Shown: positions 8,090 through 17,688, counted from the stretch's first letter. The stretch: 64,000 nt of DNA from Sphingopyxis alaskensis RB2256 (GCF_000013985.1 NC_008048.1:1798001-1862000), one strand, 5' to 3'. The notes: generated from the sequence alone by a model not told the origin. A program made the numbers and translations.

Positions 8090-8372
8090 GGGTGAAAGAC
8101 TTTCGTTCGAAAGCGTCGCGCGGCCCCACCGGGACCGGCACGCAAGGATGGCGCGGCGCCTATCACACGAGGGGCGGCGCGCGCAACCGGTCGTGCGCCC
8201 GCCGCTCCCCCGCAGAAAGCGTCGCCCCGAAATGGGAAGGATGCGAGCCCGATCAAGCCTGCCGCGCCGAATGCGCCGCGGGCGACGGCGCCGCACCGCG
8301 AAGGTCGCGCAGGAGAGCCTTGCATCGCCTGCAAAGCCGCGCTAGGGGCCTCGCCTGCCCAACAGGGCCGGT

Positions 8373-8449
8373 CGGGACGTAGCGCAGCCTGGTAGCGCAT
8401 CACACTGGGGGTGTGGGGGTCGGAGGTTCGAATCCTCTCGTCCCGACCA
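8373..8449 (+). tRNA. tRNA-Pro (anticodon GGG)
   Basis: A complete cloverleaf can be folded by eye. The acceptor stem is CGGGACG / CGTCCCG, the D arm GCGC...GCGC, and the anticodon stem TCACA / TGTGG. The loop CTGGGGG has GGG at the anticodon position. The T arm is GGAGG TTCGAAT CCTCT, then the discriminator A and an encoded CCA. It reads CCC/CCU proline codons. The 280-bp stretch before it, back to yajC, holds no gene I can support. Confidence 0.96.
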
Positions 8450-8503
8450 ATTTCTTCGGCATCGCGGCCATTCGCCGCCGTCCTTTGGCGGCAGCGCATC
8501 CCG

Positions 8504-9481
8504 TCACGGCCGCAGCACGACCGTGCCGACCGCCTCGCGTCGTTCCAGCATCGCAAACCCCTCGCGCCAGTCGGCCAGGTCGAGCGTCGCATGGACATGC
8601 GGGCGGATCGTCCCCGCCGCCGCAAGCGCGTCGATCGCCGCGACATTCTCCGCGCCGCGCTCGGGAAAGCGGCGGCCATATTCGCCCGCGCGCACGCCGA
8701 CGACCGAAAATCCCTTGATCAGCGGCATGTTGGCGGGCAGTTCGGGGATGCGCCCCGACGCAAAGCCGACGACGAGCAAGCGCCCGCCAAAGGCGATGCA
8801 GCGCGTCGATTCGTCGAATATATCGCCGCCGACCGGATCAACGATGACATCGGCGCCCTGCCCGCCGGTCAGCGCCTTCACCGTCTCGCGAAAGCCCGGC
8901 GCGCCGTCGATCACGGCATCGGGCGCGTAAAGCCGCTCGACCGCCGCGCGCTTGTCCGCGCGGCTCGCCGCCGCGATCACCCGCGCGCCGAGCGCCTTCG
9001 CCAGATCGACGGTCGCGAGCCCCACCCCGCCCGCCGCACCGTGGACCAGCACCCAATCGCCCGGTTCGATCCGCGCCCCGCGGACCAGCGCGACATAGGC
9101 GGTGAGATAAGCAACCGGATAGGCGGCCGCCGCGTCCCAGCCGAGCGCCGCGGGCCTGGGGCGCAGCGACGCCGCGGGCACCACCGTATATTCAGCCATC
9201 GCCCCGAAGCGGTTGCCGCCCACGACCGCATCGCCCACCGACCAGCTTTTCACCCCCTCGCCCACCGCATCGACCTCGCCCGCAAACTCCAGGCCCGGAA
9301 CGAACGGCAGCGCCGGTTTGAGCTGATAAGCGCCGCGCGTCATCAACAGGTCGGGAAAGTTCACCCCCGCCGCGCGCACCCGCACGCGTACCTCCCCCGG
9401 CCCGGCGAGCGGAACCGGGAGATCGGCCAGCCCCGTGCCCGCATGATCGGGCAATAGTTCGCGCACCTGCAAGGCTCGCAT
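8504..9481 (-). CDS. NADPH:quinone oxidoreductase-family protein
   Basis: The 325-residue MDR protein begins MRALQVRELLPDHAGTGLADLP. The N-terminal GroES-like domain has VRVRAAGVNFPDLLMTRGAY (AAGVNFPD is typical of QOR-type enzymes) and PGLEFAGEVDAVG. The Rossmann domain has VLVHGAAGGVGLATVDLAKALGARVIA at about 137-163, the NADPH-binding AAGGVG motif. Zinc ligands are absent, as in zeta-crystallin/QOR enzymes. It probably reduces quinones or enones with NADPH. It is divergent from the endolysin gene at 9554, and the LexA-like box lies between them, so it could share that control. Confidence 0.87.
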   Translation of the reverse strand: MRALQVRELLPDHAGTGLADLPVPLAGPGEVRVRVRAAGVNFPDLLMTRGAYQLKPALPFVPGLEFAGEVDAVGEGVKSWSVGDAVVGGNRFGAMAEYTVVPAASLRPRPAALGWDAAAAYPVAYLTAYVALVRGARIEPGDWVLVHGAAGGVGLATVDLAKALGARVIAAASRADKRAAVERLYAPDAVIDGAPGFRETVKALTGGQGADVIVDPVGGDIFDESTRCIAFGGRLLVVGFASGRIPELPANMPLIKGFSVVGVRAGEYGRRFPERGAENVAAIDALAAAGTIRPHVHATLDLADWREGFAMLERREAVGTVVLRP

Positions 9482-9503
9482 GGCGAAAATCCTTTCCTAC
9501 ATT

Positions 9504-9518
9504 GTTCCTATATGGTTC
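9504..9518. promoter_or_regulatory. Candidate LexA (SOS) box upstream of the lysis cassette
   Basis: GTTCCTATATGGTTC is an exact match to the alphaproteobacterial SOS box GTTC-N7-GTTC. It lies 35 bp before the endolysin ATG and 22 bp before the divergent oxidoreductase start. The same rule is met upstream of recA in this window (17613-17627). One or two chance matches are expected in 64 kb, so its place in a 72-bp divergent promoter region is the main support. Confidence 0.55.
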
Positions 9519-9553
9519 GCTGCTCCGCTCAACCGAACCAACAGGAGCGAATC

Positions 9554-10123
9554 ATGCCCAGATCCCAATCCCCGACCTGCGACGTCGACGCGCTGATCGA
9601 CGCCGTCATCGACCGCGAAGGCCGATATGTAAACCACCCCGCCGACCGCGGCGGCCCGACCTGCTGGGGGATCACCGAAGCGGTGGCGCGCGCCGAGGGC
9701 TATGCCGGCCCGATGCGCGCGATGCCGCGCGATTCCGCTGCTGCCATCTATCGCCGCCTCTATTGGCTGCGCCCCGGCTTCGACAGGGTCGCGCTGCGCG
9801 CGCCTGCGATCGCTGCCGAACTCTTCGACACCGGGGTCAACATGGGCACCGCCACCGCGACCGGATTTCTTCAGCGCGCGCTCAACGCGCTCAACCGCAG
9901 CGCGCGCGACTATCCCGACATCGCGGTCGACCGCGCCATCGGGCCGCGCACGCTGGCGGCGCTCGACGGCTTCCTCAAGGCGCGCGGCAAGCGCGGGGAG
10001 GTCGTCCTGCTGCGTGCGATCGAGGCGTTGCAGGGCGAACGCTACATCGCGCTCGCCGAACGCCGCCCCAGCCAGGAGGCCTTTCTCTATGGCTGGCTCG
10101 CTAACCGCATCGGTGAGGCGTGA
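9554..10123 (+). CDS. Glycoside hydrolase family 108 endolysin (N-acetylmuramidase-like)
   Basis: GH108 enzymes cut the glycan strands of peptidoglycan and serve as phage or gene-transfer-agent endolysins. The 189-residue protein starts at ATG 9554 behind AGGAGCGA. The family's EGGY-(V)-x-(H/D)-P-x-D-x-GG-x-T-x-x-GIT block is seen as EGRYVNHPADRGGPTCWGIT at 22-41, with Glu22 the predicted catalytic acid; Arg24 replaces the usual Gly. AAIYRRLYW and ELFDTGVNMG follow, then a C-terminal peptidoglycan-binding part (DRAIGPRTLAALDG). There is no signal peptide, so release would need the holin encoded 53 bp downstream. The pair sits alone, without phage structural genes. Confidence 0.88.
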   Translation: MPRSQSPTCDVDALIDAVIDREGRYVNHPADRGGPTCWGITEAVARAEGYAGPMRAMPRDSAAAIYRRLYWLRPGFDRVALRAPAIAAELFDTGVNMGTATATGFLQRALNALNRSARDYPDIAVDRAIGPRTLAALDGFLKARGKRGEVVLLRAIEALQGERYIALAERRPSQEAFLYGWLANRIGEA

Positions 10124-10176
10124 TGCGCGCCATTGGGCTGACTTTTACTGACCTTTGACCACAGAGGAGAATAGAC

Positions 10177-10590
10177 ATGAGCATCATCGAAGGCCTGATC
10201 GGCCCGATCGCCAAGCTGATCGACAAGATCATCCCCGACCCCGAAGCGCGCGACCGCGCCAAGCTCGAATTGCTGAAACTCGAAGGCACGCAGGAAATGG
10301 AAGCAATCCGCACGCGCATGACCGCGATCGTCGCCGAGGCGAACAGCGCCGACCCGTGGACCAGCCGCGCGCGGCCGAGCTTTCTCTACGTCATGTACGT
10401 GCTGCTGCTCTGGGCGATCCCGATGGGCCTGATCGCCGCGGCGCGGCCGGAGATGGCCAAGGGCATCGCCGAAGGGATGAACGCCTATCTCGCCGGCATT
10501 CCCGAGCCGCTCTACGCGCTCTTCGGCACCGGCTATCTGGGGTATACCGCGGCGCGCGCGTGGGGGAAGGCGAAGGGGGTGGAGAGTTAA
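10177..10590 (+). CDS. Holin of the 3TM gene-transfer-agent family (DUF3154-like)
   Basis: The 137-residue protein starts at ATG 10177 with a good AGGAGA site. Residues 1-20 (MSIIEGLIGPIAKLIDKIIP) form an amphipathic or hydrophobic helix. A charged helix rich in Glu/Arg spans 22-56. Then comes WTSRARPSFLYVMYVLLLWA, with a transmembrane helix at about 69-89, and a second at about 111-128 (PLYALFGTGYLGYTAARA). This layout, with an S-R-x-R-P motif before the first strong helix, matches the holin family linked to gene transfer agent release. It follows the endolysin gene, forming a two-gene lysis cassette. Confidence 0.8.
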   Translation: MSIIEGLIGPIAKLIDKIIPDPEARDRAKLELLKLEGTQEMEAIRTRMTAIVAEANSADPWTSRARPSFLYVMYVLLLWAIPMGLIAAARPEMAKGIAEGMNAYLAGIPEPLYALFGTGYLGYTAARAWGKAKGVES

Positions 10591-10604
10591 AAGCCGCCCA
10601 TCTG

Positions 10605-10690
10605 TTCCGTTTGTGTCGAGCGAAGTCGAGACACCCATCGGGGTGGCGCCTGACCGAGGGGCATCTCGACTTCGCTCGATGCGAACGGAA
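10605..10690. repeat. Palindromic intergenic repeat, family II (copy 1)
   Basis: Arms TGTCGAGCGAAGTCGAGA and TCTCGACTTCGCTCGATG, flanked by TTCCGTT / AACGGAA. It is a single long hairpin between the convergent holin and SRPBCC genes and may act as a terminator. The second copy is at 23844-23935. Confidence 0.87.
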
Positions 10691-10693
10691 TTA

Positions 10694-11179
10694 TTAGCTG
10701 CTCGCGCCTTCCACCACCCTCGCCAAATTCGCCAGCGACGAGTTCAGCCCCGCCACATGGTCCTTCGCCGAAATCCCCGGCGGCACATGGTGCGCATCGA
10801 CCGTCACCAGCGTGCCGCCGCCCTGCCGCGACAGATACCAGTGCATCGCCATCGTTCCCGAAAAGCGCGGGTCGTCCGATTCGAACGCGACCTCCCACAC
10901 GATCAGCCGCCCGTCGTCGAGCACCGGGATATGCACGTCAACGACGTCGCCGTCGTCGTCGCTCTTCGTCTCGACCTCCGGGTCGTCGAACGTCAGCCGC
11001 AGGCGAAATCCGCCCCCGGCGCAAAGGTCGACCTGCTCGAACGTCCCCGTCGCCCCATCCGGCGGTAACCAGCGCGCCAGCGTGTCGGCGCTGGTAAAGG
11101 CCGCAAACACATCGACCAGCGGCGCCGCGATCAGCCGCTCGGCATGATCGGTGCGCCGCGTCTTTTTCGTCGGCTTCAA
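10694..11179 (-). CDS. SRPBCC (AHSA1/START-like) domain protein
   Basis: The 161-residue protein begins [40 protein letters not shown]. The (I)xAPxxxVFxAFTxxxxLxxWxxP pattern is the classic start of AHSA1-type SRPBCC proteins, which form a helix-grip fold that binds hydrophobic ligands. It ends with [18 protein letters not shown], the usual long C-terminal helix. It starts with TTG at 11179, overlapping the alaS stop (TTGA), so it is translationally coupled to alaS. The ligand is unknown. No alternative start gives a complete N-terminal strand. Confidence 0.82.
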   Translation of the reverse strand: MKPTKKTRRTDHAERLIAAPLVDVFAAFTSADTLARWLPPDGATGTFEQVDLCAGGGFRLRLTFDDPEVETKSDDDGDVVDVHIPVLDDGRLIVWEVAFESDDPRFSGTMAMHWYLSRQGGGTLVTVDAHHVPPGISAKDHVAGLNSSLANLARVVEGASS

Positions 11180-13830
11180 GCGAGCGCGGCCTTCACCGCT
11201 GCAACGGCATCGTTCGCCGCGCCGCCGTTCGGGCCGCCGCCCTGCGCCATGTCGGGGCGCCCGCCGCCGCCCTGCCCGCCCAGCGCCACGACCGCCGCCT
11301 TGACCAGATCGACCGCGCTGTGGTGCCCCGTCTTGTCGTCGGTCACGCCGACCGCGACCGAGGCGCGCCCGTCATTGACCGCAACCAGCATCGCGACGCC
11401 GCTGCCGACCTGCTTCTTGAGGCCATCGACCGTGCCGCGCAGCTCCTTGGGATCGAGCCCGTCGACAACCTGCGCCAGGAACGCAACATCGCCGACCTGC
11501 TCGACCGCCGGACCCGCCGCGGCACCGCCGTCGCCCCCGGAACCGCCAAGGGCGAGCGCCTTCTTCGCATCGGCCAGCTCGCGCTCGGCCTTCTTAAGCT
11601 GCTCGGCAAGCTGCGCGACACGCGCCGGCACCTCGTCGGGCGACGTCTTGAGTGCCGCCGCCGCCGCCTTCAGCGCCTCGTCGCGCCCGTTCAGCCATTG
11701 CCGCGCCGCTTCGCCGGTCAGCGCCTCGATGCGCCGCACGCCCGAAGAGACCGCGCTTTCGCTGACGATCTTGAACAGGGCGATGTCCCCCAGCGCGCGA
11801 ACGTGCGTCCCGCCGCAAAGCTCGACCGAATAGTTGCGATCGTCGGCCTTGCCCATGGCGAGCACGCGCACCTCGTCGCCATATTTCTCGCCGAACAGCG
11901 CGAGCGCGCCCGCCGCAATCGCGTCGTCGGGCGTCATCAGCCGCGTCGTCACCGGCTCGTTGCCGCGGATCTGCGCGTTCACATCCGCCTCGATGTCGGC
12001 GATTTCCGCCGCGGTCAGCGCCTTGGGGTGCGAAAAGTCGAAGCGGAAGCGGTCGGCGGCGACCAGGCTGCCCTTCTGCGTCACATGCCCGCCCAGCCGG
12101 TTGCGGAGCGCCGCGTGCAGCAGGTGCGTCGCGCTGTGATTGGCGCGAATGCGGTCGCGACGTTCGGCGTCGACGGTCAACTGCACCGTGTCGCCGACCT
12201 TCAGCGTCCCTGCCTCCAGCTTCGCCTGATGCGTGTGCAGGCGGCCGAGCGGCTTGCCGGTGTCGCTGACCGAGGCCTTTGCGCCTTCCAGCGTCGCGAT
12301 CATCCCCGCGTCGCCCATCTGGCCGCCGCTTTCGCCATAGAAGGGTGTCTGGTTGGTCAGCACGATGACCTCGTCGCCCGCCCTGGCTTCCTCGACCGGC
12401 TGGCCGTCCCTGACCAGCGCGATCACCGTCGCTTCCCCCGACGTCGAGGTATAGCCGGTAAACTCGGTGCTGCCGTGCGTTTCGGCAAGGTCGAACCAGA
12501 TTTCTTCCGATGCCTTTTGCCCGCTGCCCTTCCACGCCGCGCGCGCTGCCGCCTTCTGCTGCGCCATCGCCGCGTCGAAGCCCGCGCGGTCGACCGAAAT
12601 CCCCTTGGAACGCAGCGCATCCTCGGTCAGATCATAGGGGAAACCATAGGTGTCATAGAGCTTGAACGCGACGTCGCCGACCAGCGTGTCGCCCCTGCCC
12701 ATGTCCGCCGTCGCCTCGTCGAGCAGGCGCAGCCCCTTGTCGAGCGTCTGGCGGAACTTGACCTCCTCGCGCTCCAGCGTCTCCGCGATCAGCGGCTGCG
12801 CGCGGATCAGCTCGGGATAGGCGGCGCCCATCTCGGCGGTCAGCGACGGCAGCAGCCGGTGCATCAGCGGATCCTTCGCACCCAGCAGATGCGCGTGGCG
12901 CATCGCGCGGCGCATGATCCGGCGCAGCACATAGCCGCGCCCCTCGTTCGACGGCAGAACCCCGTCGGCGACGAGGAAGCTCGACGCGCGCAGATGGTCG
13001 GCGATGACGCGGTGGCTCGCCCGGTGCGCTTCGTCGGCGCGAACGCCGGTCAGCTCCACCGACGCCTCGATCAGCGCCTTGAAGGTGTCGGTGTCATAAT
13101 TGTCGTGGACACCCTGCAGCACCGCCGCGACGCGTTCCAGCCCCATGCCCGTGTCGATACTCGGCCGCGGCAGGTCGACGCGCTCGCCGCCCGGTAGCTG
13201 CTCATATTGCATGAACACCAGGTTCCAGATTTCGACGAAGCGGTCGCCGTCCTCCTCCGGCGACCCCGGCGGGCCGCCCCGGACATGGTCGCCATGGTCA
13301 TAGAAGATCTCGCTGCACGGCCCGCACGGCCCCGTATCGCCCATCGACCAGAAATTGTCGCTCGTCGGAATGCGGATAATGCGCTCGTCGGGCAGGCCGG
13401 CGATCTTCTTCCACAGGTCGAACGCCTCGTCGTCGGTGTGATAGACGGTTGCGGTCAGCTTCTCCGGCGCCAGTCCCCATGTCTGGGTGATCAGCGTCCA
13501 GGCATGGTGGATCGCCTGTTCCTTGAAATAATCGCCGAAGGAGAAATTGCCCAGCATTTCAAAGAAAGTATGGTGCCGCGCGGTATAGCCGACATTGTCG
13601 AGATCATTGTGCTTGCCCCCCGCGCGGACGCATTTCTGCGACGAAGCGGCGGTGCTGTAGGGGCGCTTCTCCAGCCCCGTGAAGACATTCTTGAACGGCA
13701 CCATGCCCGCATTGACGAACATCAGCGTCGGGTCGTTGTAGGGCACCAGCGGCGCCGACGGTTCGATATGGTGCCCGGCGCCCCCGAAATAGTCGAGGAA
13801 AGAGCGGCGAATGTCGTTGGTCGATGTCAT
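11176..13830 (-). CDS. alaS: Alanyl-tRNA synthetase
   Basis: This enzyme charges tRNA-Ala with alanine and edits mischarged serine or glycine. The 884-residue protein has the normal length. Its N-terminus ([46 protein letters not shown] in register) is the class II catalytic core. The editing-domain zinc motif appears as H565-SAT-H569 and C672-GGT-H676. The C-terminal Gly-rich region ([16 protein letters not shown], then [16 protein letters not shown]) is the C-Ala/DHHA1 domain. It starts at ATG 13830 and is coupled to the SRPBCC gene downstream. No T-box or other leader is seen in the 70 bp upstream. Confidence 0.98.
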   Translation of the reverse strand: MTSTNDIRRSFLDYFGGAGHHIEPSAPLVPYNDPTLMFVNAGMVPFKNVFTGLEKRPYSTAASSQKCVRAGGKHNDLDNVGYTARHHTFFEMLGNFSFGDYFKEQAIHHAWTLITQTWGLAPEKLTATVYHTDDEAFDLWKKIAGLPDERIIRIPTSDNFWSMGDTGPCGPCSEIFYDHGDHVRGGPPGSPEEDGDRFVEIWNLVFMQYEQLPGGERVDLPRPSIDTGMGLERVAAVLQGVHDNYDTDTFKALIEASVELTGVRADEAHRASHRVIADHLRASSFLVADGVLPSNEGRGYVLRRIMRRAMRHAHLLGAKDPLMHRLLPSLTAEMGAAYPELIRAQPLIAETLEREEVKFRQTLDKGLRLLDEATADMGRGDTLVGDVAFKLYDTYGFPYDLTEDALRSKGISVDRAGFDAAMAQQKAAARAAWKGSGQKASEEIWFDLAETHGSTEFTGYTSTSGEATVIALVRDGQPVEEARAGDEVIVLTNQTPFYGESGGQMGDAGMIATLEGAKASVSDTGKPLGRLHTHQAKLEAGTLKVGDTVQLTVDAERRDRIRANHSATHLLHAALRNRLGGHVTQKGSLVAADRFRFDFSHPKALTAAEIADIEADVNAQIRGNEPVTTRLMTPDDAIAAGALALFGEKYGDEVRVLAMGKADDRNYSVELCGGTHVRALGDIALFKIVSESAVSSGVRRIEALTGEAARQWLNGRDEALKAAAAALKTSPDEVPARVAQLAEQLKKAERELADAKKALALGGSGGDGGAAAGPAVEQVGDVAFLAQVVDGLDPKELRGTVDGLKKQVGSGVAMLVAVNDGRASVAVGVTDDKTGHHSAVDLVKAAVVALGGQGGGGRPDMAQGGGPNGGAANDAVAAVKAALA

Positions 13831-13902
13831 GCGCGCGAATTAGGCATTTTGCGGCGGTGCGACAAGCCGCTTCGTCGCGATGGAGGCGATCGCCCACACC
13901 GC

Positions 13903-14478
13903 TCAGAACGCCGTCGCAATCCCCTTGCCCAGATAACAGGGAAGCTGGCGCAGCACGTCGGCCTTGGGCACGCCCTCCTCGATCAGCTCCGGCGGCACCT
14001 CGGACGTGTCGGTGCGCACCACGGTCCAAGCCGCGTCGGGCACGGCGCGGTGGACGACGACATAACCGCAATCCATCGTCCCGTCGGCGCGGTCGCCGCG
14101 AAAATCGAAGGCGGCATACAGGCCCGGTGGTTGGCCTGCCGGGTCCGAATACCAGCTCAGCCGCAGCACGCGCAGCGTCCCGTCGGCCCACAGCACGGGC
14201 CGCTTGCGCAGGTTCATCTCCCATTCGAGCCGCGGGTTTGCCGCCTGGAACGACAGGCGCAGCATCGCATAGGCGCTTGCATAATCGCGCTTCGCCAGCG
14301 CCATCACATAGGCGGCGAAGCGCGCCATCGCCGCGCGTTCGTCGGCGGCCGCGACGCCCGTCGCCTTCGACGCGACCCGCTCGACCGCCGGGCCGAGCGC
14401 CGGCAACTGCGCCGCTGCCACGCCCGGCCACAGGGTCAGCGCGACGAGCGGCAGCCAGCCGCGTCGGTCAATAGCCAT
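13903..14478 (-). CDS. Exported DUF4019-like protein
   Basis: From ATG 14478 the protein has 191 residues and starts with a clear signal peptide (MAIDRRGWLPLVALTLWPGVAAAQ, cleavage predicted after AAA or AQ near 23-24). The mature part contains LRLSWYSDPAGQPPGLYAAFDFRGD and a late DAAWTVVRTDTS. This resembles DUF4019, a periplasmic domain of unknown role, but the match is by pattern only. The start overlaps the 3' end of the GST gene by 11 nt, so the two are probably co-transcribed. A single cysteine pair (Cys in MDCGY and LPCYLG) could form a disulphide. Confidence 0.6.
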   Translation of the reverse strand: MAIDRRGWLPLVALTLWPGVAAAQLPALGPAVERVASKATGVAAADERAAMARFAAYVMALAKRDYASAYAMLRLSFQAANPRLEWEMNLRKRPVLWADGTLRVLRLSWYSDPAGQPPGLYAAFDFRGDRADGTMDCGYVVVHRAVPDAAWTVVRTDTSEVPPELIEEGVPKADVLRQLPCYLGKGIATAF

Positions 14479-15094
14479 AATAGGCGCCGCCTTTCGCGCG
14501 CGCGCGCTGCCACGCGGGGCGCGCATGGCAGGCGTTCACGAAGGCGGCGAGTTTCGGATAGCGCGGCGCCATGCCCTGCATCACCGCGATCTCGGCCGGA
14601 AAACTCAGCATGATGTCGGCCGCCGACAGGCTGTCGCCGATGAAATGGCCAGCGGCGCCAATCCGGCTTTCCATATAGGAAAAATGCGCGTCGAGCTGCT
14701 GGTTGATCCGCGGTTCGAGCGGCGCCGCCGCCTCACCGAGCCGCGCCGTATAGATGCGCAGCAGGATCGGCGTCATCGCCGAACCTTCGGCGAAGTGCAG
14801 CCATTCGAGGTGGCTGACATGGTCGTCGGTGCCGCGTTCGGGAACCAGATGCCCGCCGCCGTGCCGCTCGCACAGATATTCGGTGATCGCCCCCGATTCG
14901 ATCACGACGCGGCCCCCGTCCTCCAGCACCGGCGATTTGCCGAGCGGATGCACCGCGACGAGTTCGGGCGGCGCGAGGTTGGTCACGGGATCGCGGTCGT
15001 AAAATCTGATCTCATAGGGCGCGCCGATTTCCTCGAGCAGCCACAAGATGCGCTGCGACCGGCTGTTGTTGAGGTGGTGGACGATCAGGGTCAT
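14468..15094 (-). CDS. Glutathione S-transferase family protein
   Basis: The 208-residue protein has an N-terminal thioredoxin-like domain: MTLIVHHLNNSRSQRILWLLEE, then NLAPPELVAVHPLGKSPVLED (with the cis-proline KSPVL) and VIESGAITEYL, where the E-S pair binds the gamma-glutamyl group of glutathione. An all-helical C-terminal domain follows, with FIGDSLSAADIMLSFP, the conserved N-capping box. It probably conjugates or reduces substrates in the cytoplasm. It is 25 bp downstream of the agmatinase-like gene and overlaps the DUF4019-like gene. Confidence 0.9.
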   Translation of the reverse strand: MTLIVHHLNNSRSQRILWLLEEIGAPYEIRFYDRDPVTNLAPPELVAVHPLGKSPVLEDGGRVVIESGAITEYLCERHGGGHLVPERGTDDHVSHLEWLHFAEGSAMTPILLRIYTARLGEAAAPLEPRINQQLDAHFSYMESRIGAAGHFIGDSLSAADIMLSFPAEIAVMQGMAPRYPKLAAFVNACHARPAWQRARAKGGAYYGY

Positions 15095-15119
15095 GGGTTC
15101 TCCTTTGCGGGCGGGGGAT

Positions 15120-15935
15120 TCAAGGGCGGTAAGGCCCGTTGCGGTCGATCAGCGCGGCGAGTTCGCGCACCAGCTTGGCGCCGAGGATCGCGGTGACGCC
15201 GCCGATGTCGCGGCCGGGGTGATGCTCGACGATGTCGGCGCCGACGATCGGCGCGGTCTGCCTGTGCAGCACCGCGAGGACTTCGCGCACCGTCAGCCCG
15301 CCGGGTTCGGGGTGCGCGACGCCCGGCGCTTCGGACGGATCGATCCCGTCGAGGTCGATCGAGATATACAGCGGTCCTTCGAGCACGGGCACCTTGTCGG
15401 GCGCGAAGCCCGCCATGGGGACAATCTCGACCCCGAAGCGCGCCGCCTGCTCGCGGCAATGGTGGTTGAGCGTGCGGATACCCGCCTGCACCAGCCGCTT
15501 GGCGTGACCGCCCTCGCAGATGCGCGCAAAGGGCGAGGCATGGCTGCGCGGGTTGCCGGCGAAATCGTCATAGAGATCGGGGTGAGCATCGAAATGGAGG
15601 ATGTTCACCGGCCCAAAACAGGTCGCCGCGGCCTCGACGAGCGGAAAGGTCACCGCATGATCGCCGCCGAGCGCCAATGGCACCTCGCCATCCTCGCACA
15701 GCATCGCGACGTGACGGCGGATCGCGGCATCGTCGTGCGCGCTGTTCTCGGTGAGCGGCAGGTCGCCATCGTCGGTAAAGGCGATGTCAGCGCCAATTTC
15801 GCCGCCGAGCTCGCTCGCCATATTGCCGCGGTCGCTCCACAGCGCCGCACGGACCGCCGCCGGACCACCCGCGGCGCCGCGCTCGAAACTGCTGTTGATG
15901 TCGGTCGGCAAGCCGAACAGGCGGATCGCGGGCAT
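15120..15935 (-). CDS. Ureohydrolase (agmatinase/arginase family)
   Basis: Members of this family hydrolyse guanidino groups using a two-manganese centre. The 271-residue protein shows the full metal-ligand set: GGDHAV (about 90-95), NILHFDAHPDLYDD (about 112-125), and the late SIDLDGIDPSEAPG (about 193-206). The active-site NPRSHASPF loop, at about 129-137, is the agmatinase-like form. From sequence alone, agmatinase (putrescine synthesis) is more likely than arginase, but guanidinobutyrase or formiminoglutamase activity cannot be excluded. It heads a likely unit with the GST and DUF4019-like genes. Confidence 0.88.
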   Translation of the reverse strand: MPAIRLFGLPTDINSSFERGAAGGPAAVRAALWSDRGNMASELGGEIGADIAFTDDGDLPLTENSAHDDAAIRRHVAMLCEDGEVPLALGGDHAVTFPLVEAAATCFGPVNILHFDAHPDLYDDFAGNPRSHASPFARICEGGHAKRLVQAGIRTLNHHCREQAARFGVEIVPMAGFAPDKVPVLEGPLYISIDLDGIDPSEAPGVAHPEPGGLTVREVLAVLHRQTAPIVGADIVEHHPGRDIGGVTAILGAKLVRELAALIDRNGPYRP

Positions 15936-16021
15936 GGATCATCTGTAGCCATTGCCAGCGGGCGCGCAAGGCGCGCTCCGTTGCACGGGGATTCCATGCG
16001 ACCGCTAGGGTCAGGACCCAT

Positions 16022-16292
16022 TAGAGCGCGATGACCTGATATTGACCCACCGTGACGGAGGCGATTTTGGCCGAGTGCGAGGCGCGAGGAGCGGCGCGAT
16101 GCGGGACATCGCGCCCGACGAGCAACGTGGCAATCGGCAAAAATCGACCCGCCCCGGAGGGGTTGCCCCCTGAAGCCCGCCGGACAGCGGCGCGTCTCTG
16201 GTTCGGGCAACCAGCCCGTCCTGCGAGACGCTTCTTGCCGACGAACTTCAGGGGGCAATCACGGTGGGTCAATATCATGTCATCGCGCTCTA
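16022..16292. mobile_element. 271-bp MITE with 34-bp terminal inverted repeats
   Basis: The left end (16022-16055) and right end (16259-16292) are inverted copies that differ at one of 34 positions; both outer ends read TAGAGCGCGATGAC. The flanking TA at both ends may be a TA target duplication, as produced by IS630/Tc1-type transposases. A second inverted repeat of 13 bp (16163-16175 and 16246-16258) lies inside. No transposase is encoded, so it is non-autonomous. It sits in the only gene-free stretch over 300 bp (15936-16453); I see nothing else there. Confidence 0.82.
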
Positions 16293-16453
16293 GAGCGGCG
16301 CGCTGTATATCTGATCCACCGACGATCAACGGCAAGCGGGCCCACCTGCGGGGAGAGGGGCGTGCAGATGTCCGCGGTTACAAGGAAGCCGCGTGGCCCG
16401 CCGCCGTTTGCCGACCGGTTCTCGCGCGAGCGCACGAACCGGCCGGACGATCG

Positions 16454-17536
16454 TCAGATGGCGTCGCCACCGACGTCGTCGTCGGGGCCCGCCATCATTT
16501 CTTCGGCGACCGCGTCGGTGCGGCCACGGATCGCGGCCTCGAGCCGGCCCATCAATTCTGGATTTTCCTTAAGGAAGGTCTTGGCATTTTCGCGGCCCTG
16601 CCCGATGCGGATCGAATCATAGCTGAACCAGGCGCCCGACTTCTCGACCAGCCCGGCCTTGACGCCGATGTCGAGGATTTCGCCGATCTTCGAGATGCCC
16701 TGCCCATACATGATGTCGAACTCGACCTGCTTGAACGGCGGCGCGACCTTGTTCTTCACCACCTTCACGCGCGTGGTGTTGCCGACGATCTCATCGCCAT
16801 TCTTGATCTGTCCGGTGCGGCGGATGTCGAGGCGGACCGAGGCATAGAATTTGAGCGCGTTGCCGCCGGTCGTGGTTTCGGGGTTGCCATACATCACGCC
16901 GATTTTCATGCGCAGCTGGTTGATGAAGATCACCATGCAGCGCGAACGGCTGATCGACCCGGTGAGCTTGCGCAAGCTCTGCGACATCAACCGCGCCTGC
17001 AGCCCGACATGGCTGTCGCCCATCTCGCCCTCAATCTCGGCGCGCGGGACGAGCGCGGCAACCGAGTCGACGACGAGCACGTCGATCGCGTTCGAGCGGA
17101 CGAGCGTGTCGACGATTTCGAGCGCCTGCTCGCCCGTGTCGGGCTGCGACACGATGAGTTCGTCGATATCGACGCCCAGCTTGCGCGCATAGACGGGATC
17201 GAGGGCATGTTCGGCATCGACGAACGCCGCCGTGCCGCCTATCTTCTGCGCTTCGGCGATGCAATGCAGCGCGAGCGTTGTCTTGCCCGAACTTTCGGGA
17301 CCATAGATTTCGATGACGCGCCCGCGCGGCAGACCGCCCACGCCCAGCGCGATGTCGAGCCCGAGCGACCCGGTCGAGACCGCCTCGACCTGCATCGCTT
17401 CCTTCGAACCCAGCTTCATCACCGAGCCCTTGCCGAAGGCGCGGTCGATCTGCGCCAATGCGGCGTCGAGCGCCTTCTGCCTGTCCGTTCCGTTCACTGC
17501 TTTCCCCGATTCGACGAGTGACAATTGTCCGGCCAT
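16454..17536 (-). CDS. recA: Recombinase RecA
   Basis: RecA forms filaments on single-stranded DNA, carries out strand exchange, and stimulates LexA self-cleavage. The 360-residue protein has Walker A GPESSGKT at 79-86, VDAEHALDP and [12 protein letters not shown] (Walker B region), and [12 protein letters not shown], the DNA-binding L1 region. [15 protein letters not shown] is the L2 loop. Start ATG 17536, length normal. The upstream region carries a LexA box (17613-17627), so it is SOS-induced. The tail after MAGPDD is acidic, as usual. Confidence 0.99.
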   Translation of the reverse strand: MAGQLSLVESGKAVNGTDRQKALDAALAQIDRAFGKGSVMKLGSKEAMQVEAVSTGSLGLDIALGVGGLPRGRVIEIYGPESSGKTTLALHCIAEAQKIGGTAAFVDAEHALDPVYARKLGVDIDELIVSQPDTGEQALEIVDTLVRSNAIDVLVVDSVAALVPRAEIEGEMGDSHVGLQARLMSQSLRKLTGSISRSRCMVIFINQLRMKIGVMYGNPETTTGGNALKFYASVRLDIRRTGQIKNGDEIVGNTTRVKVVKNKVAPPFKQVEFDIMYGQGISKIGEILDIGVKAGLVEKSGAWFSYDSIRIGQGRENAKTFLKENPELMGRLEAAIRGRTDAVAEEMMAGPDDDVGGDAI

Positions 17537-17612
17537 TTGCCGTCCTTTCCTGCTCTAGAGCGACCGCAGACGCATCGCAACGCCGGACCCATGTGCCACA
17601 TTTGTTCTTGTG

Positions 17613-17627
17613 GAACAAGAGGGGAAC
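17613..17627. promoter_or_regulatory. LexA (SOS) box of recA
   Basis: GAACAAGAGGGGAAC matches GAAC-N7-GAAC, the alphaproteobacterial LexA site, 77 bp upstream of the recA ATG. An overlapping dyad, GTTCTTGTGGAAC, begins at 17604. This is the expected position and provides the internal reference for judging the box at 9504. Confidence 0.85.
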
Positions 17628-17688
17628 ATAATTATCTTTTCGACCTTCGCCCGGATGACGAGCACATCTGACCCTTAGGGTCAGGATC

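Noticed and set aside
9554..10590. Prophage remnant
   Set aside because: Only endolysin and holin are present; there is no integrase, attachment-site repeat, structural gene or composition break. The nearby tRNA-Pro has an intact 3' end and I saw no second copy of it.
16021..16335. Open frames on both strands inside the MITE
   Set aside because: They span the terminal inverted repeats, so the two ends encode mirrored sequence; no transposase motif is present.
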